Source of the DNA: Thaumarchaeota archaeon SCGC AAA007-O23
GTDB lineage: Archaea > Thermoproteota > Nitrososphaeria > Nitrososphaerales > Nitrosopumilaceae
Assembly: GCA_000402075.1 (NCBI GenBank)
Contig: ARWO01000005.1
Location: 1-64,000 of the forward strand
DNA: 64,000 nt
Reading direction: 5' to 3'
In this document: in pieces, positions 33,072 to 42,130 of the stretch
Layout: every line of letters starts with the position of its first letter
Position numbering within the stretch: position 1 is the stretch's first letter
The notes under the pieces: generated by a model
The model's input: only the letters and a program-made list of their open reading frames with translations
What the model was told of the DNA's origin: nothing
Databases searched by the model: none
Translations under genes and position numbers: made by a program

Positions 33072-33488
33072 TCACTGTGACATCTTGATTATTTTGTCCC
33101 AGATGTTCCTAGGTACTGGCATTACCGACAATCTTCCAATTCGCAAAAGTTCCCAGTCCTTGAATGATTTTTCTTTCTTCATCTGCTCTAATGTTACAGG
33201 TTTTTTCAGTTGCTTTTTGAACTTTACATCCACAACAATGAATCTTTCGTTATCCTCCTTGGGATTTGGATATGGATTGGAGGTTATGGTCATGATACCC
33301 ACTGCTTGGCGCTCATCCCCAGTGTGGTAGTACAATATCTGATCACCTTTTTTCATGCTTCTCATGTGCTTCAGAGCTAAATTGTTATGCACGCCATCCC
33401 AGATTGTTGTTTTTTCCTTCTGCAGTGCTGACAAGCTGTATCCCCTTGGTCCGCTGGGTTCTTGCTTTGCAAGCCAATAGTTTGCCAT
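33072..33488 (-). CDS. EVE-domain (PUA-like) protein, 138 aa
   Basis: MANYWLAKQEPSGPRGYSL, TTIWDGVHNNLALKHMRSM and GDQILYYHTGDERQAVGI are characteristic of EVE domains, which fold like PUA and YTH domains and are thought to bind modified bases. The ATG at 33488 matches the family's usual start; an upstream in-frame ATG at 33500 is possible. A strongly structured element lies at 33536-33606, 48 bp upstream. Confidence 0.88.
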   Translation of the reverse strand: MANYWLAKQEPSGPRGYSLSALQKEKTTIWDGVHNNLALKHMRSMKKGDQILYYHTGDERQAVGIMTITSNPYPNPKEDNERFIVVDVKFKKQLKKPVTLEQMKKEKSFKDWELLRIGRLSVMPVPRNIWDKIIKMSQ

Positions 33489-33535
33489 CTGTTTGCCCAT
33501 GCAATTACTGGATTTAGATTTTTGCCAAAAGAATG

Positions 33536-33606
33536 TTCCCCGGTTCTGACTCACAAAGAGTCATTGGTATTAGCCATACCCTCCTCTTTGCTCTGAAACC
33601 GGGGAA
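33536..33606 (-). ncRNA. Candidate structured RNA, H/ACA-like hairpin
   Basis: Three nested stems are present: TTCCCCGGTT with AACCGGGGAA (10 bp), CAAAGAG with CTCTTTG (7 bp) and GGTAT with ATACC (5 bp), separated by internal loops. On the minus strand the lower stem is followed by ACA, and the upper internal loop pairs GA with TGA as in a kink-turn, which is how archaeal H/ACA guide RNAs look. It could instead be the 5' leader of the EVE gene or a terminator. The remaining sequence of 33489-33716 has no gene. Confidence 0.45.
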
Positions 33607-33716
33607 TGCCCGTGTAACACACCTGGGTGAATTAGAAATCATGTGAATCATGACGATCTATATCATCCTAATCCGTCTGTGTGCATGCTCTCGTAATTGG
33701 GCAAGATATATTGGAA

Positions 33717-35360
33717 CTAATCAAATATTAACCCAGATAGCTTTACCTCAAAGCCAACTACCTTTGTTCTTATCCTGAAATTTTCAAGAACCTTGGAATC
33801 CAGTTCGCCGATATAGCCTACTGTCTTTTTGTTAACAACAATTTCTGCAACTCTGCCTTGAGAGAAAAACACGTGGTTTGGAAGTGTTTTCGTTTCACAT
33901 TTTATGTTAAAACCAATTCGTAAGAGTGACTGCAAGACAGCCTTCATCTCTGAAAAGTGTGTCTCTTCCGAGGCGGTGACACATGCAAGGCTCGATGTTT
34001 CCTTGATTGGAGCACCCTTCGAAAAAACTATTCCTGACTCGAAAAATTTTTGTGGGTATGTTTCGTGTATGTTTTTTGACAGGTTCTCCAACAGCCCTGG
34101 CAGGATCGAGTCTCTAAGGATTGTATGTTCTTGGCTCTTCGAGCTTGTGACAGAAATTATTTGTGACGAGTCCCTATTTGTCATTTCGTACAAAATTTGC
34201 TCGCTTGTTAGTGTAGAGTTTAGTGTTTCCATAAATCCAAAGCCAGTCATCAGCCTGCTAATCGAGTCAAGTTTTTCAGATGTCATATTTTTCTCGCCAA
34301 TATGTACAGATGCGGGCCATGCTGGCTTCAGGTTGTCAATTCCATAACCCAATGCAACCTCTTCTACAATGTCCATGCCTCCAAAAATATCAAACCTATA
34401 CCTTGGAATTGTGCATTGTATTTTTTTTCCTTTCATGACTGCATCCAACCTGCATTTTTTAAGACATGATAGAAGTGTAGATCCGGAAATGTTCAATCCA
34501 AGAATTTTGTTCACAGGATCAATATCAAATGTAATGAATCTTGGTGCAAAGTTTGGCGTCGAGTTTTTTGAGCCAGAAACTTTCAGCTGTGAAAATTGAA
34601 ATCCTGCGCCTTGAAGAATCGTAACAACAATGGACAGCATGTCCTCAGCTGACTGCTTGTCTATGCCGGTGACTTCTACTAGAAGGTTTTTGGTTTTTGT
34701 TGTTACCGTTGTCAACGCAGCGTTGATGATTGGGGGAAAGGATACAGTCTGTCCATTTGCATCAGTAATTATGGGAACCTTGGCAGATTGTCCAAGGATT
34801 GAACCATAGTCACTTCCAACTTCTGAATCCTGAAGAATTTCTGATATCGAGCTTTCTTTGGTAGAGTTTAACGGAACAAACCTATGGTCGCGAGATGTTG
34901 TTGTATACTTGAGTGGGAATGATATTCCGTCTGTGTCATGAACTCCAATCGATGACTTTTTTCGTTTCCTGCCTAGTCCAAAATGCAGGTCTTCCTGCAT
35001 GTTGATAAGCTGTTTAACTGATTCGTTATCAAGTGAACCATTTCTTGCAATTATTCCAGTAACAAACGGTCTAACCTTGCTCGTCGAACTATCCACCTTG
35101 ATTTCATAATTGCCTTGTTTTTTTACATCCAGTTTCAACATTCCCTTACTAATTCCTAAAATTCCCTGCAGTCCCAATGCAATGCCAAAGTCGGTAGAAT
35201 AATCCGGGCGGTTCGGACTGTATTCAACTCTTACAATATTGCCATCCAGTGATTCTATGTCAAGACCAAGAAACGGCAGACTGTCAAGTATCTGCTTTTT
35301 GTTCGCTTTCTTTCCCACAAGATTCTGAAGTCTGCTAAGACTTAGCTCAACTACTGGCAT
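33717..35360 (-). CDS. pheT: Phenylalanyl-tRNA synthetase beta subunit
   Basis: This archaeal-type beta chain (about 547 aa) begins MPVVELSLSRLQNLVGK. It carries B3/B4-type editing-region sequence (VKPFV-like RPFVTGIIARN, GIHVHD-like SSIGVHDTDGISFPLKYT) and the catalytic-like domain with RYRFDIFGGMDIVEEVALGYG and SSKSQEHTILRDSILPGLL. Its ATG (35360) overlaps the pheS stop by 10 nt. It pairs with PheS to charge tRNA-Phe. Confidence 0.93.
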   Translation of the reverse strand: MPVVELSLSRLQNLVGKKANKKQILDSLPFLGLDIESLDGNIVRVEYSPNRPDYSTDFGIALGLQGILGISKGMLKLDVKKQGNYEIKVDSSTSKVRPFVTGIIARNGSLDNESVKQLINMQEDLHFGLGRKRKKSSIGVHDTDGISFPLKYTTTSRDHRFVPLNSTKESSISEILQDSEVGSDYGSILGQSAKVPIITDANGQTVSFPPIINAALTTVTTKTKNLLVEVTGIDKQSAEDMLSIVVTILQGAGFQFSQLKVSGSKNSTPNFAPRFITFDIDPVNKILGLNISGSTLLSCLKKCRLDAVMKGKKIQCTIPRYRFDIFGGMDIVEEVALGYGIDNLKPAWPASVHIGEKNMTSEKLDSISRLMTGFGFMETLNSTLTSEQILYEMTNRDSSQIISVTSSKSQEHTILRDSILPGLLENLSKNIHETYPQKFFESGIVFSKGAPIKETSSLACVTASEETHFSEMKAVLQSLLRIGFNIKCETKTLPNHVFFSQGRVAEIVVNKKTVGYIGELDSKVLENFRIRTKVVGFEVKLSGLIFD

Positions 35361-36775
35361 TTTGAAGCAGTCCTCAACCAACTCAGATTGTTATTGTAAA
35401 ACTCCCTTACATCATCTAATCCAAATTTCAGCATGGCAATCCTTTCAATGCCACCACCCCAAGCCAGTACAGGTTTTGTAATTCCCAACGGCTTTGTAAC
35501 TTCAGGTCTAAATATTCCCATACCAAAGAGTTCAATCCACTTCCCAAGTCTTTCATTGTAAACCATGGATTGCAGAGAAGGTTCAGTATAAGGAAAGAAT
35601 GTTGGCCAAAACTTTACTTTAGTAAGACCGATTTTGCGGTAAAATTCCTTTTGTATTCCCATCAAGTCTCGTAATGTTATGTGTTTTCCCACAACGATGC
35701 CTTCAACCTGATTAAACTCAACTAAATGCTTGTAACTTACTTTTTCATTGCGAAAAACTCGTCCCAATGAAAATATTCTTGCCTCGTCCGGTTTTTTGTC
35801 TGCAAGATATTTTATGGTAACACAAGTAGTATGTGTTCGCAAGACCATTTTTTTTGCTTCCTGTATATCCCAATAGTATCTCCATCCCTTTTTGTGGGCG
35901 TTTGATACATTCTTGATTTGGGTTGGTGTTGCAAGCTGCTTTGCATTTAGATCCTTGAGATAAAACGTGTCTTGTAGTTCCCGAGCTGGGTGATCCTGTG
36001 GTGTAAACAATGCATCAAAATTCCAGAAACTTGACTGTGACAAATCTCCAATAATTTCCGCGAATCCCAAGTGAGCAAAAGTTTCCCTAACTTCATTTAT
36101 TGTGTCCTTTAGTGGATGTATCCTTGCGGCATGTACATGAGGTACGTCTGCCTCAACGTCTATTGCACCACTGTCTAATTTTTCAAGGTCAATCTTTTTG
36201 CCAGTTTCAGAAAGAGAGACTGTTTTTGTTTTTTCCTCGTGTGCAATAATAAAGTCAGGTCTTTCCATTAGAGATTTCAGTGGTTCAGCTAAAGGCGTAT
36301 TATCAAATTCTGTAGGAACAATAGTTTTTTCGCCCAGTTTTGAAATTATTAGGTCCGAATCATTAGGAACATCTGCGTCCGGATCTTTTAACGAAATTTT
36401 TGATCCTGTACCTGTTTTTTCTATGTTAATCCAGTCATTCTTTTTTGCATGGGCAATTGCAGCGTTAAAGTCAAATCCATGCAAACTGCTTCGAATTTCA
36501 TCAAATGTTTTTGGGCCATCTTTAACAAGATTTGCAAGTCTTCGTTCAGGCAAGCCATTTTTTAGAGCGTCTAGACCATTTTTTCCAAGGCTTAAAGAAG
36601 TGTTAACAGATTCACTTACATCTGCAAGTTTTTTCTGGCGAAGCCATTCAACACCACGCCTAATTTGATCCATTGAGAGATTAGTTTCTTGGGATATCTT
36701 CTCCTCGGTTAAATTTGGATCTGATTGCAAAACCTTGATAATTTGTTTTTCAATGTCATGCAGAACATGAGACAA
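35351..36775 (-). CDS. pheS: Phenylalanyl-tRNA synthetase alpha subunit
   Basis: This is the archaeal alpha chain (474 aa). The N-terminal ~200 residues are winged-helix modules (IDQIRRGVEWLRQKKL-type). The class II catalytic core has HPLKDTINEVRETFAHLGF, HPARELQDTFYL (motif 2 area), VFRNEKVSYKHLVEFNQVEG and AWGGGIERIAM (motif 3). It forms an operon with pheT. Confidence 0.94.
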   Translation of the reverse strand: MSHVLHDIEKQIIKVLQSDPNLTEEKISQETNLSMDQIRRGVEWLRQKKLADVSESVNTSLSLGKNGLDALKNGLPERRLANLVKDGPKTFDEIRSSLHGFDFNAAIAHAKKNDWINIEKTGTGSKISLKDPDADVPNDSDLIISKLGEKTIVPTEFDNTPLAEPLKSLMERPDFIIAHEEKTKTVSLSETGKKIDLEKLDSGAIDVEADVPHVHAARIHPLKDTINEVRETFAHLGFAEIIGDLSQSSFWNFDALFTPQDHPARELQDTFYLKDLNAKQLATPTQIKNVSNAHKKGWRYYWDIQEAKKMVLRTHTTCVTIKYLADKKPDEARIFSLGRVFRNEKVSYKHLVEFNQVEGIVVGKHITLRDLMGIQKEFYRKIGLTKVKFWPTFFPYTEPSLQSMVYNERLGKWIELFGMGIFRPEVTKPLGITKPVLAWGGGIERIAMLKFGLDDVREFYNNNLSWLRTASKCQ

Positions 36776-36898
36776 TAGTTCATCGTTCCAAAAAGACTTA
36801 ATTAAATTAGCTAGGACAATTGTTACGGTTTTTTTGATTAGAAAGTGGTTAAAATAATGGAATAAGACTTTTTAACATTAAATCAAAGTCAACCTTGA

Positions 36899-38008
36899 AT
36901 GCCAGCGGATGATTTTGTTGTCACACCTTGGAATGTTGAGGGTGATATTGACTATGACAAACTGATCAAAAGATTTGGGACACAAAAAATAACTTCAGAT
37001 CTTTTATCAAAGATTGAGAAACTCACCAATGAATCCCATTTCATGCTAAGAAGGGGAATTTTTTTCTCACACAGAGATTTGAACAGGCTTTTGGATGATT
37101 ATGAGAAAGGCAAGAAATTCTTTCTATACACAGGCAGAGGTCCTTCTGGCCATACTCATATCGGTCATCTAGTTCCATGGGTTTTTGCAAAATGGCTTCA
37201 AGATAAGTTTGGAGTGAAAATGTACTTCCAGCTTACAGATGATGAAAAATTCTGGGCAAAAAAAGACATGACATTAGAGGAAACATCCAAGTTTGCGCTT
37301 GAAAATGCGCTTGATTTTATAGCACTGGGTTTCAAACCGGAAAATACTAAAATCATTATTGATACAAAAAACATAAGGACGTTGTATCCAATTGCAGCGG
37401 AAGTTGCAAAGAGAATAAATTTTTCAAATACAAAGGCGGTTTTTGGATTCAAAAATGAAACTAACGTTGGAATGATATTTTATACTTCGTTACAATCTGC
37501 CCCATGTTTTATAGAAGACATGCCTGTATTGATTCCGTTTGGAGTTGATCAAGATCCGCATTTTAGAATTACAAGGGATATAGCGCCAAAAATGAACAAA
37601 CCAAAGCCAGCGCTGATTCATAATATTATGATTCCAGCGCTTGGAGGTCCCAAGGGAAAAATGTCTGCATCAAATGAAAATGAGACAATATACACCACAG
37701 ACACTCCTGAAGTTGTAAAGAAGAAAATTAACAAGCATGCGTTTTCTGGTGGTCAGCCAGACATAGAAGAGCATAGGAAAAAAGGCGGTAATCCAGACAT
37801 CGACGTATCATACCAATATCTTAGAATCTTCTTTGAGCCAGACGACAAAAAGCTAAAGCAAATTCATGATGATTACAAATCAGGAAAGATGCTTACTGGT
37901 GAGCTTAAACAAATTCTAATTGAAAAGATTAACAAGTTTCTGGCTGCTCATCAGCAAAAACGCGAAAAGGCAAGAGACCAACTTGACAAATTTCTACTAA
38001 AAGATTGA
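36899..38008 (+). CDS. trpS: Tryptophanyl-tRNA synthetase
   Basis: Class I synthetase of the archaeal/eukaryotic type (369 aa): TGRGPSGHTHIGHLVPW contains the HIGH-like motif, KMSASNENETIY is KMSKS-like, and DQDPHFRITRD binds the Trp pocket side. It charges tRNA-Trp, whose intron-bearing gene is 8 kb away (28985-29136). The next gene's TTG overlaps its stop (TTGA). Confidence 0.95.
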   Translation: MPADDFVVTPWNVEGDIDYDKLIKRFGTQKITSDLLSKIEKLTNESHFMLRRGIFFSHRDLNRLLDDYEKGKKFFLYTGRGPSGHTHIGHLVPWVFAKWLQDKFGVKMYFQLTDDEKFWAKKDMTLEETSKFALENALDFIALGFKPENTKIIIDTKNIRTLYPIAAEVAKRINFSNTKAVFGFKNETNVGMIFYTSLQSAPCFIEDMPVLIPFGVDQDPHFRITRDIAPKMNKPKPALIHNIMIPALGGPKGKMSASNENETIYTTDTPEVVKKKINKHAFSGGQPDIEEHRKKGGNPDIDVSYQYLRIFFEPDDKKLKQIHDDYKSGKMLTGELKQILIEKINKFLAAHQQKREKARDQLDKFLLKD

Positions 38009-38289
38009 ACAGCGTAACAATAATCTGTCAGGACAAATATGAGGCTCAAAAGCTTGCAAACCTAATTTTCGTTAACGATACAAAGGAAACATACGTCACT
38101 GAAATTTTGAATGTAGTCGAAAATGAGGTAGTACTTTCGATAAAGGACAAATCTGCACACAGCGTAATTTTAGTGGATAATGACCAAGTGTTGGTTTTTA
38201 CGGATTTCATTCAGTCAGTAATAGAAAAAAAGCAGAAAATAGTGCAGACTGAAACTGTAGGAAGTTCTGTTGTGATTGTAAAGGAATAG
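38005..38289 (+). CDS. Conserved hypothetical protein, 94 aa
   Basis: A small beta-rich protein starting from TTG that overlaps the trpS stop. NEVVLSIKDKSAHSVILVDND and VLVFTDFIQSVIE are the main features. No family recognised. The close coupling suggests co-expression with trpS. Confidence 0.6.
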   Translation: MNSVTIICQDKYEAQKLANLIFVNDTKETYVTEILNVVENEVVLSIKDKSAHSVILVDNDQVLVFTDFIQSVIEKKQKIVQTETVGSSVVIVKE

Positions 38290-38291
38290 AT

Positions 38292-38621
38292 TCAGACCAA
38301 TGACTTGTCCATGCTTGTACTAACAATTTCCTGAACTTTCATAAAGTATAGTTGCGTTGTGTAAGGCATGTTTTGCAAATTGTAATCAATCACTTGCATA
38401 AAGTAGCGTACCGCTCTCTTTGAAATATTTACGTTAAATTTCAATGGAAGAATTGGATCCTGTTTGATGTTGATTTTATCTGTCAACCACGGAGGAAGAA
38501 TCTCTATTGTTTCAGCAGTGATTTTTTTGTACCAATACTCTAAATTTTCCGGCTGAAGACCGCCTCTTAGATTCTGAATGTCAACATCTATCTTATTCAG
38601 CATCTTATTGGTAATGCTCAT
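38292..38621 (-). CDS. Conserved hypothetical protein, 109 aa
   Basis: A helical soluble protein with WYKKITAETIEILPPWLTDK and RYFMQVIDYNLQNMPYTTQ. It has no membrane segment or Cys motif. I do not recognise the family. It converges with the trpS-linked gene, two bases apart. Confidence 0.6.
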   Translation of the reverse strand: MSITNKMLNKIDVDIQNLRGGLQPENLEYWYKKITAETIEILPPWLTDKINIKQDPILPLKFNVNISKRAVRYFMQVIDYNLQNMPYTTQLYFMKVQEIVSTSMDKSLV

Positions 38622-38680
38622 ACCATCACTGCCAAAATTTTTGTTTTATTCCACTTACTCAAAGATAGGCAAGTTGGTTG

Positions 38681-39145
38681 TCAATTCAAATTTCCACTGC
38701 TATCAATCTCAGAGTTCTTGATTCTGGTGCTTGAGATGGCTTTCCCATCCTTAGCTAAAATCATTGGTACCACGACTATTTCCACAGGCGGTAAATTTCT
38801 CTCTGCCCTTAATTCATTAAGATGTACCCCTTTGCTGCTAGTCTCCTCACTTACAACTAGTGCTTTCACGGAACCTTTGATAACTGCTGGTCCAAAGTCA
38901 TTCTCCAGTTTGCTTATCTCATATGAAGAATTGGGAAAGTTTTTCTCAATTGCAGATTTTAGTGATGAAAGTCTTTTTGAATAATCGTTGTCCAGATTTT
39001 TTCCTCTTTTTTCTGCTAGCTGATCACTACTAAGACCTATGATAACTTTTGATGAGATTGAGAATGACTTGTCTAGTAATGCCATGTGTCCGCTATGAAT
39101 GACATCAAATGTTCCCCCCATAGCAACTAGATCGAATGATTCCAT
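38681..39145 (-). CDS. coaD: Pantetheine-phosphate adenylyltransferase, archaeal type
   Basis: The nucleotidyltransferase signature AMGGTFDVIHSGHMALL (HxGH) and SSTRIKNSEIDS (ISSTR) are present in 154 aa. It adds AMP to phosphopantetheine in coenzyme A synthesis. The archaeal branch differs from bacterial CoaD but carries out the same reaction. The ATG at 39145 is chosen. Confidence 0.85.
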   Translation of the reverse strand: MESFDLVAMGGTFDVIHSGHMALLDKSFSISSKVIIGLSSDQLAEKRGKNLDNDYSKRLSSLKSAIEKNFPNSSYEISKLENDFGPAVIKGSVKALVVSEETSSKGVHLNELRAERNLPPVEIVVVPMILAKDGKAISSTRIKNSEIDSSGNLN

Positions 39146-39231
39146 CAAAAAACTATGTTTGAAGTTAGATTATAGTTTTTATATAAAAAATAACTAGAAC
39201 AAAAACTGAAATTAAAAGATGCGGGTTATGT

Positions 39232-39336
39232 TTACTTGCCAGTTCTTCTAGCAGTAATTGCCAACCAGTATACTAATCCTGGTGCTAATCCAACAATTAG
39301 TGGAATATACACAGGCCACATGTCAGCTACTCCCAT
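39232..39336 (-). CDS. Small membrane protein, 34 aa
   Basis: A short frame reading MGVADMWPVYIPLIVGLAPG and then LVYWLAITARRTGK. It is a single hydrophobic helix with a positively charged C-terminus, the usual inside-positive pattern. It lies in a gap between coaD and tRNA-Ala with an AT-rich stretch upstream (about 39350-39365). Composition and placement suggest a real micropeptide. Function unknown. Confidence 0.5.
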   Translation of the reverse strand: MGVADMWPVYIPLIVGLAPGLVYWLAITARRTGK

Positions 39337-39422
39337 ATTTACTAACGCTCTATATTTCATATTTAAGTTGATCTAAAATCTTCAAAGTTGTGAGTGATCC
39401 GTTGTCTGTTTATTTTTAAAGG

Positions 39423-39496
39423 TGGACTGAAGGGGATTTGAACCCCTGACCACTCGCGTGCAAGGCGAGTATTCTACCAGTCTGAACTATCAGCCC
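39423..39496 (-). tRNA. tRNA-Ala (TGC)
   Basis: The cloverleaf has acceptor GGGCTGA/TCAGTCC with a G3-T70 wobble pair, the identity element of alanine tRNA. The anticodon stem CTCGC/GCGAG holds loop CTTGCAC (anticodon TGC), with T arm AGGGG-TTCAAAT-CCCCT. There is no intron. 74 nt with the discriminator A. Confidence 0.95.
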
Positions 39497-39579
39497 TCCT
39501 CTTGAATCATTGCCGTATAGATTTTAATTGTTGTCTTTAATTGGTAAGGATTTTATTTGATTTGATAGAATTTTTTTTA

Positions 39580-40128
39580 ATGGTATTATTAGAATCTAAA
39601 ATCACACTAAAAACTGGAGATAATGCGCCAGATTTTTCGCTTAAGGGAATTGATGATGAAATGCATTCTCTTGACAGCTATACAGGAAATAAGGGATTGT
39701 TGATAATTTTCATGTGTAATCACTGTCCATATGTCAAGGCAAAAGTTGATGCTATAAAACAGATTCATGAAAAATTCAATGAAAGTATTGCATTGATAGG
39801 CATCAATAGTAACAATTCTACCGAATATCCAGATGATAGTTTTGAGAATATGAAAAAAATTGCCGATGAAAAAGGTATAAAATTTGATTATCTTGTAGAC
39901 GAGAAACAGGATGTAGCAAAAAAATATGGTGCGATTTGTACTCCTGATCCATTCCTTTTTGATGAAAATAGAAAGCTAATTTTTCATGGCAGGATTGATA
40001 ATGCCATGAATCCGGATGATACTGCGACTGAAAATACAATGCAGGAGAATATCCAAAAATATCTTGCGGGAGAAAAAATAGAGAAAGATTTCGACCCATC
40101 CATTGGATGTTCAATCAAATGGAAGTGA
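39580..40128 (+). CDS. Thioredoxin-like peroxiredoxin-family protein, 182 aa
   Basis: The chain TLKTGDNAPDFSLKGIDD is the standard AhpC/TSA start. CNHCPYVKA holds the CxxC redox site, with a following GAICTPDPFLFDENRK cis-Pro-like segment. The ATG at 39580 gives the usual start; earlier in-frame codons add an unlikely hydrophobic extension. It is a disulfide-redox or peroxide-related protein, substrate not defined. Confidence 0.85.
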   Translation: MVLLESKITLKTGDNAPDFSLKGIDDEMHSLDSYTGNKGLLIIFMCNHCPYVKAKVDAIKQIHEKFNESIALIGINSNNSTEYPDDSFENMKKIADEKGIKFDYLVDEKQDVAKKYGAICTPDPFLFDENRKLIFHGRIDNAMNPDDTATENTMQENIQKYLAGEKIEKDFDPSIGCSIKWK

Positions 40129-40166
40129 CAGCAAACTTAAAACACGTAATCTGAGAAAATTTTTCA

Positions 40167-40241
40167 GGGCTCGTAGCTCAGCTTGGCTGGAGCGTTCGAC
40201 TGATAATCGAAAGGTCATGAGTTCGAATCTCATCGGGCCCA
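40167..40241 (+). tRNA. tRNA-Ile (GAT)
   Basis: Acceptor GGGCTCG/CGGGCCC, anticodon stem TTCGA/TCGAA with loop CTGATAA (anticodon GAT), T arm ATGAG-TTCGAAT-CTCAT. No intron. 75 nt with discriminator A. Confidence 0.95.
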
Positions 40242-40254
40242 TATTTCTTTAAAT

Positions 40255-40803
40255 CTACAAGTCGGGTGGTAAAAAGTCAGATTCTTGTGATTCGTCAAAT
40301 CCTTCTGAATAAAACTCGGCTCTGTAAACTGAACCATGTTTGAGAAGAACATGTATACCTTCATCAGTTTCTTTTCCGTTTATCATCACACGTGTTTCTG
40401 AGTCATTCATGTCTTTAATTGGGAATTCCCAAATCCATAGAAAATGACCAATTTCAAATGGGTATTCTTCTTCCCATTCTGCATAAATGGTTCCATCATC
40501 CGTAAGTGTGTACATAGTTCTCTGACAATCTGAAGCCAACAAGTCGTCACCTAGACTATCACCAAATCCTATATTGGCAGGTATGTCTGCCTTATTTCCA
40601 TCTACATACAACTCCAATGTTACCGACATTTTGTATGGTGTATGCAGGTTCTCAATGCAAACTTTGAGTGGATCACTCTGACCAAGCCAGCCTTGGATAA
40701 TACTACTACCCACACCAACGACAACCCCAATGATAAGTAAAATTATAAGAAATCTGATGGTTTTTCTTCTTTTATTCGAATCTCCCGTTCCTGGCCATTG
40801 CAT
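40255..40803 (-). CDS. Membrane-anchored hypothetical protein, 182 aa
   Basis: A basic N-terminus precedes one membrane helix (FLIILLIIGVVVGVGSSII, about 18-36). A beta-rich outer domain contains a few Cys (KVCIENLHTPYKMSVTLELY, ASDCQRTMYTL). An acidic C-terminal tail follows (DESQESDFLPPDL). No family recognised. It is downstream of amoB on the same strand, 81 bp away, and may be in the same transcript. Confidence 0.6.
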   Translation of the reverse strand: MQWPGTGDSNKRRKTIRFLIILLIIGVVVGVGSSIIQGWLGQSDPLKVCIENLHTPYKMSVTLELYVDGNKADIPANIGFGDSLGDDLLASDCQRTMYTLTDDGTIYAEWEEEYPFEIGHFLWIWEFPIKDMNDSETRVMINGKETDEGIHVLLKHGSVYRAEFYSEGFDESQESDFLPPDL

Positions 40804-40884
40804 AAATTAAAAACACGTGATTTGCATAAAGTCGTTTCTATAATTCTATTAAAAAATATTAGAATGAAAAAGAAGGTTTGTTGG

Positions 40885-41451
40885 TTAGATTACTTGCCAT
40901 GGTCTTGTAGCAAATGTTATGACATAAGCAGCTGCAATGATAATGCTCTGATACGCAAGCATTCCCCATGGAATTGGTTTTATGATTGCCTCTCCTTCTA
41001 CTACTACAGTTGTTCCTGGTCCTAGACCTGGTCCTACGTTTGCAACATTAAGTTGAGTGTGAACATGGTAAACACCTGGTTCAAGTGCCTTTGCAGTTAT
41101 TGCATAAGGTGTTATGGAGTTACCACCTATTTCGAATACAACACCTGGTGGGTCTCTAGCCATAATCTCCCATCTGTTACCGGAGTTGGTTGATTCTGAA
41201 AATAAGGAAATCCATCCTCTTTGGTCCCTTTCAACAAGGCTTACTAGTGCTCCAGAAAGAACAAGAGTTTCGCCGGTAGCTAGTGACTGTCGTGAAATTG
41301 CCTCATTTGTAATTTGAATAAAACGACTTTGCAGTTGTGCCTGAACACCGTGAGCCTCGGCTGATTGAATAATCTCAGCAACATTTGGACCATACATACC
41401 AAGTACGAAAATGGCTCCAACTGTAACTGCTAAAAATTTTCTGTCTATCAT
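40885..41451 (-). CDS. amoB: Ammonia monooxygenase subunit B
   Basis: AMO oxidises ammonia to hydroxylamine and is the first step of energy metabolism in these archaea. AmoB (188 aa from the ATG at 41451) has an N-terminal hydrophobic signal/anchor (7-19), then EAHGVQAQLQSRF with His34, an extracytoplasmic cupredoxin-like domain (LVERDQRGWISLF), YHVHTQ (His129, His131), and a C-terminal membrane helix ending ATRPWQVI. His34 and His129-x-His131 correspond to the copper ligands of PmoB. The start lies 5 bp after the amoA stop; amoC is not between them. Confidence 0.96.
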   Translation of the reverse strand: MIDRKFLAVTVGAIFVLGMYGPNVAEIIQSAEAHGVQAQLQSRFIQITNEAISRQSLATGETLVLSGALVSLVERDQRGWISLFSESTNSGNRWEIMARDPPGVVFEIGGNSITPYAITAKALEPGVYHVHTQLNVANVGPGLGPGTTVVVEGEAIIKPIPWGMLAYQSIIIAAAYVITFATRPWQVI

Positions 41452-41456
41452 GATTA

Positions 41457-42107
41457 TCAGTCCCACTTTGACCATGCGGCCATCCATCTATACGTCCATG
41501 TGTTAAGCTTACAACCTAATGCTGCAAATGTACATGCTAGTACCGATCCAGCTCCCGCTCCCAAAGCTACTGGGCTATTGTAGAACTTACCTACCTGCGG
41601 TTCTATCGGCGTCATGTATGGAGGCAATGTTGGTCTTGGATACTTGAATGCAGTTTCTAGTGGATCTGCTATCAACATCAACTGTACCATGTTGAACAGT
41701 GGCATTGACATTCCAACTAAAACCCCACCAAAGAATATCAGCGAGTGTTTATTCTTCTTTGTCGCCCAATATGCCAAGTCCAACAGCATACACGATGGAA
41801 TCCACATTGGATGAACGATGAAATCTACTGGATAGCCAAGTGCAAACCATGCAACTTTTGCAACCCAAGTATAGACTTGCATAATCAGACCATAGTACGT
41901 TGCAGTACCAGGTACGCCCGTAAATGTAAGATAATACACAGCACCGACAATGGTCATCAAAGTATTGGCAATTGAGAATACCACGAATGATGTCCAAGCC
42001 CAATCAGTGTAGAAGATATAATCTCCAGAGTTAATTGTTAACAAAGTTGAGTTGACTGCAACTACAACTATGAATAGATAATGAGTACATCGTCTAAGCC
42101 AGACCAT
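41457..42107 (-). CDS. amoA: Ammonia monooxygenase subunit A
   Basis: At 216 aa it has the standard archaeal length and start (MVWLRRCTHYLFIVVVAVNS) and end (RWMAAWSKWD). Several hydrophobic helices lie between, with the conserved DPLETAFKYPRPTLPPYM loop. This is the marker gene of ammonia-oxidizing archaea. It is the first gene of an amoA-amoB unit, with a TATA-like box at 42131-42138 placing transcription start close to the ATG. Confidence 0.98.
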   Translation of the reverse strand: MVWLRRCTHYLFIVVVAVNSTLLTINSGDYIFYTDWAWTSFVVFSIANTLMTIVGAVYYLTFTGVPGTATYYGLIMQVYTWVAKVAWFALGYPVDFIVHPMWIPSCMLLDLAYWATKKNKHSLIFFGGVLVGMSMPLFNMVQLMLIADPLETAFKYPRPTLPPYMTPIEPQVGKFYNSPVALGAGAGSVLACTFAALGCKLNTWTYRWMAAWSKWD

Positions 42108-42130
42108 TAAAGATCTAGCATGACTGTGAG

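Noticed and set aside
33489..33716. Rho-independent terminator for the EVE gene from the hairpin
   Set aside because: It lies upstream of the gene on its own strand, not downstream, and has no following T run.
40255..42107. amoC as one of the minus-strand genes near amoB
   Set aside because: The 182-aa gene has one membrane segment and a long outer domain, unlike AmoC with six helices. No other frame matches.
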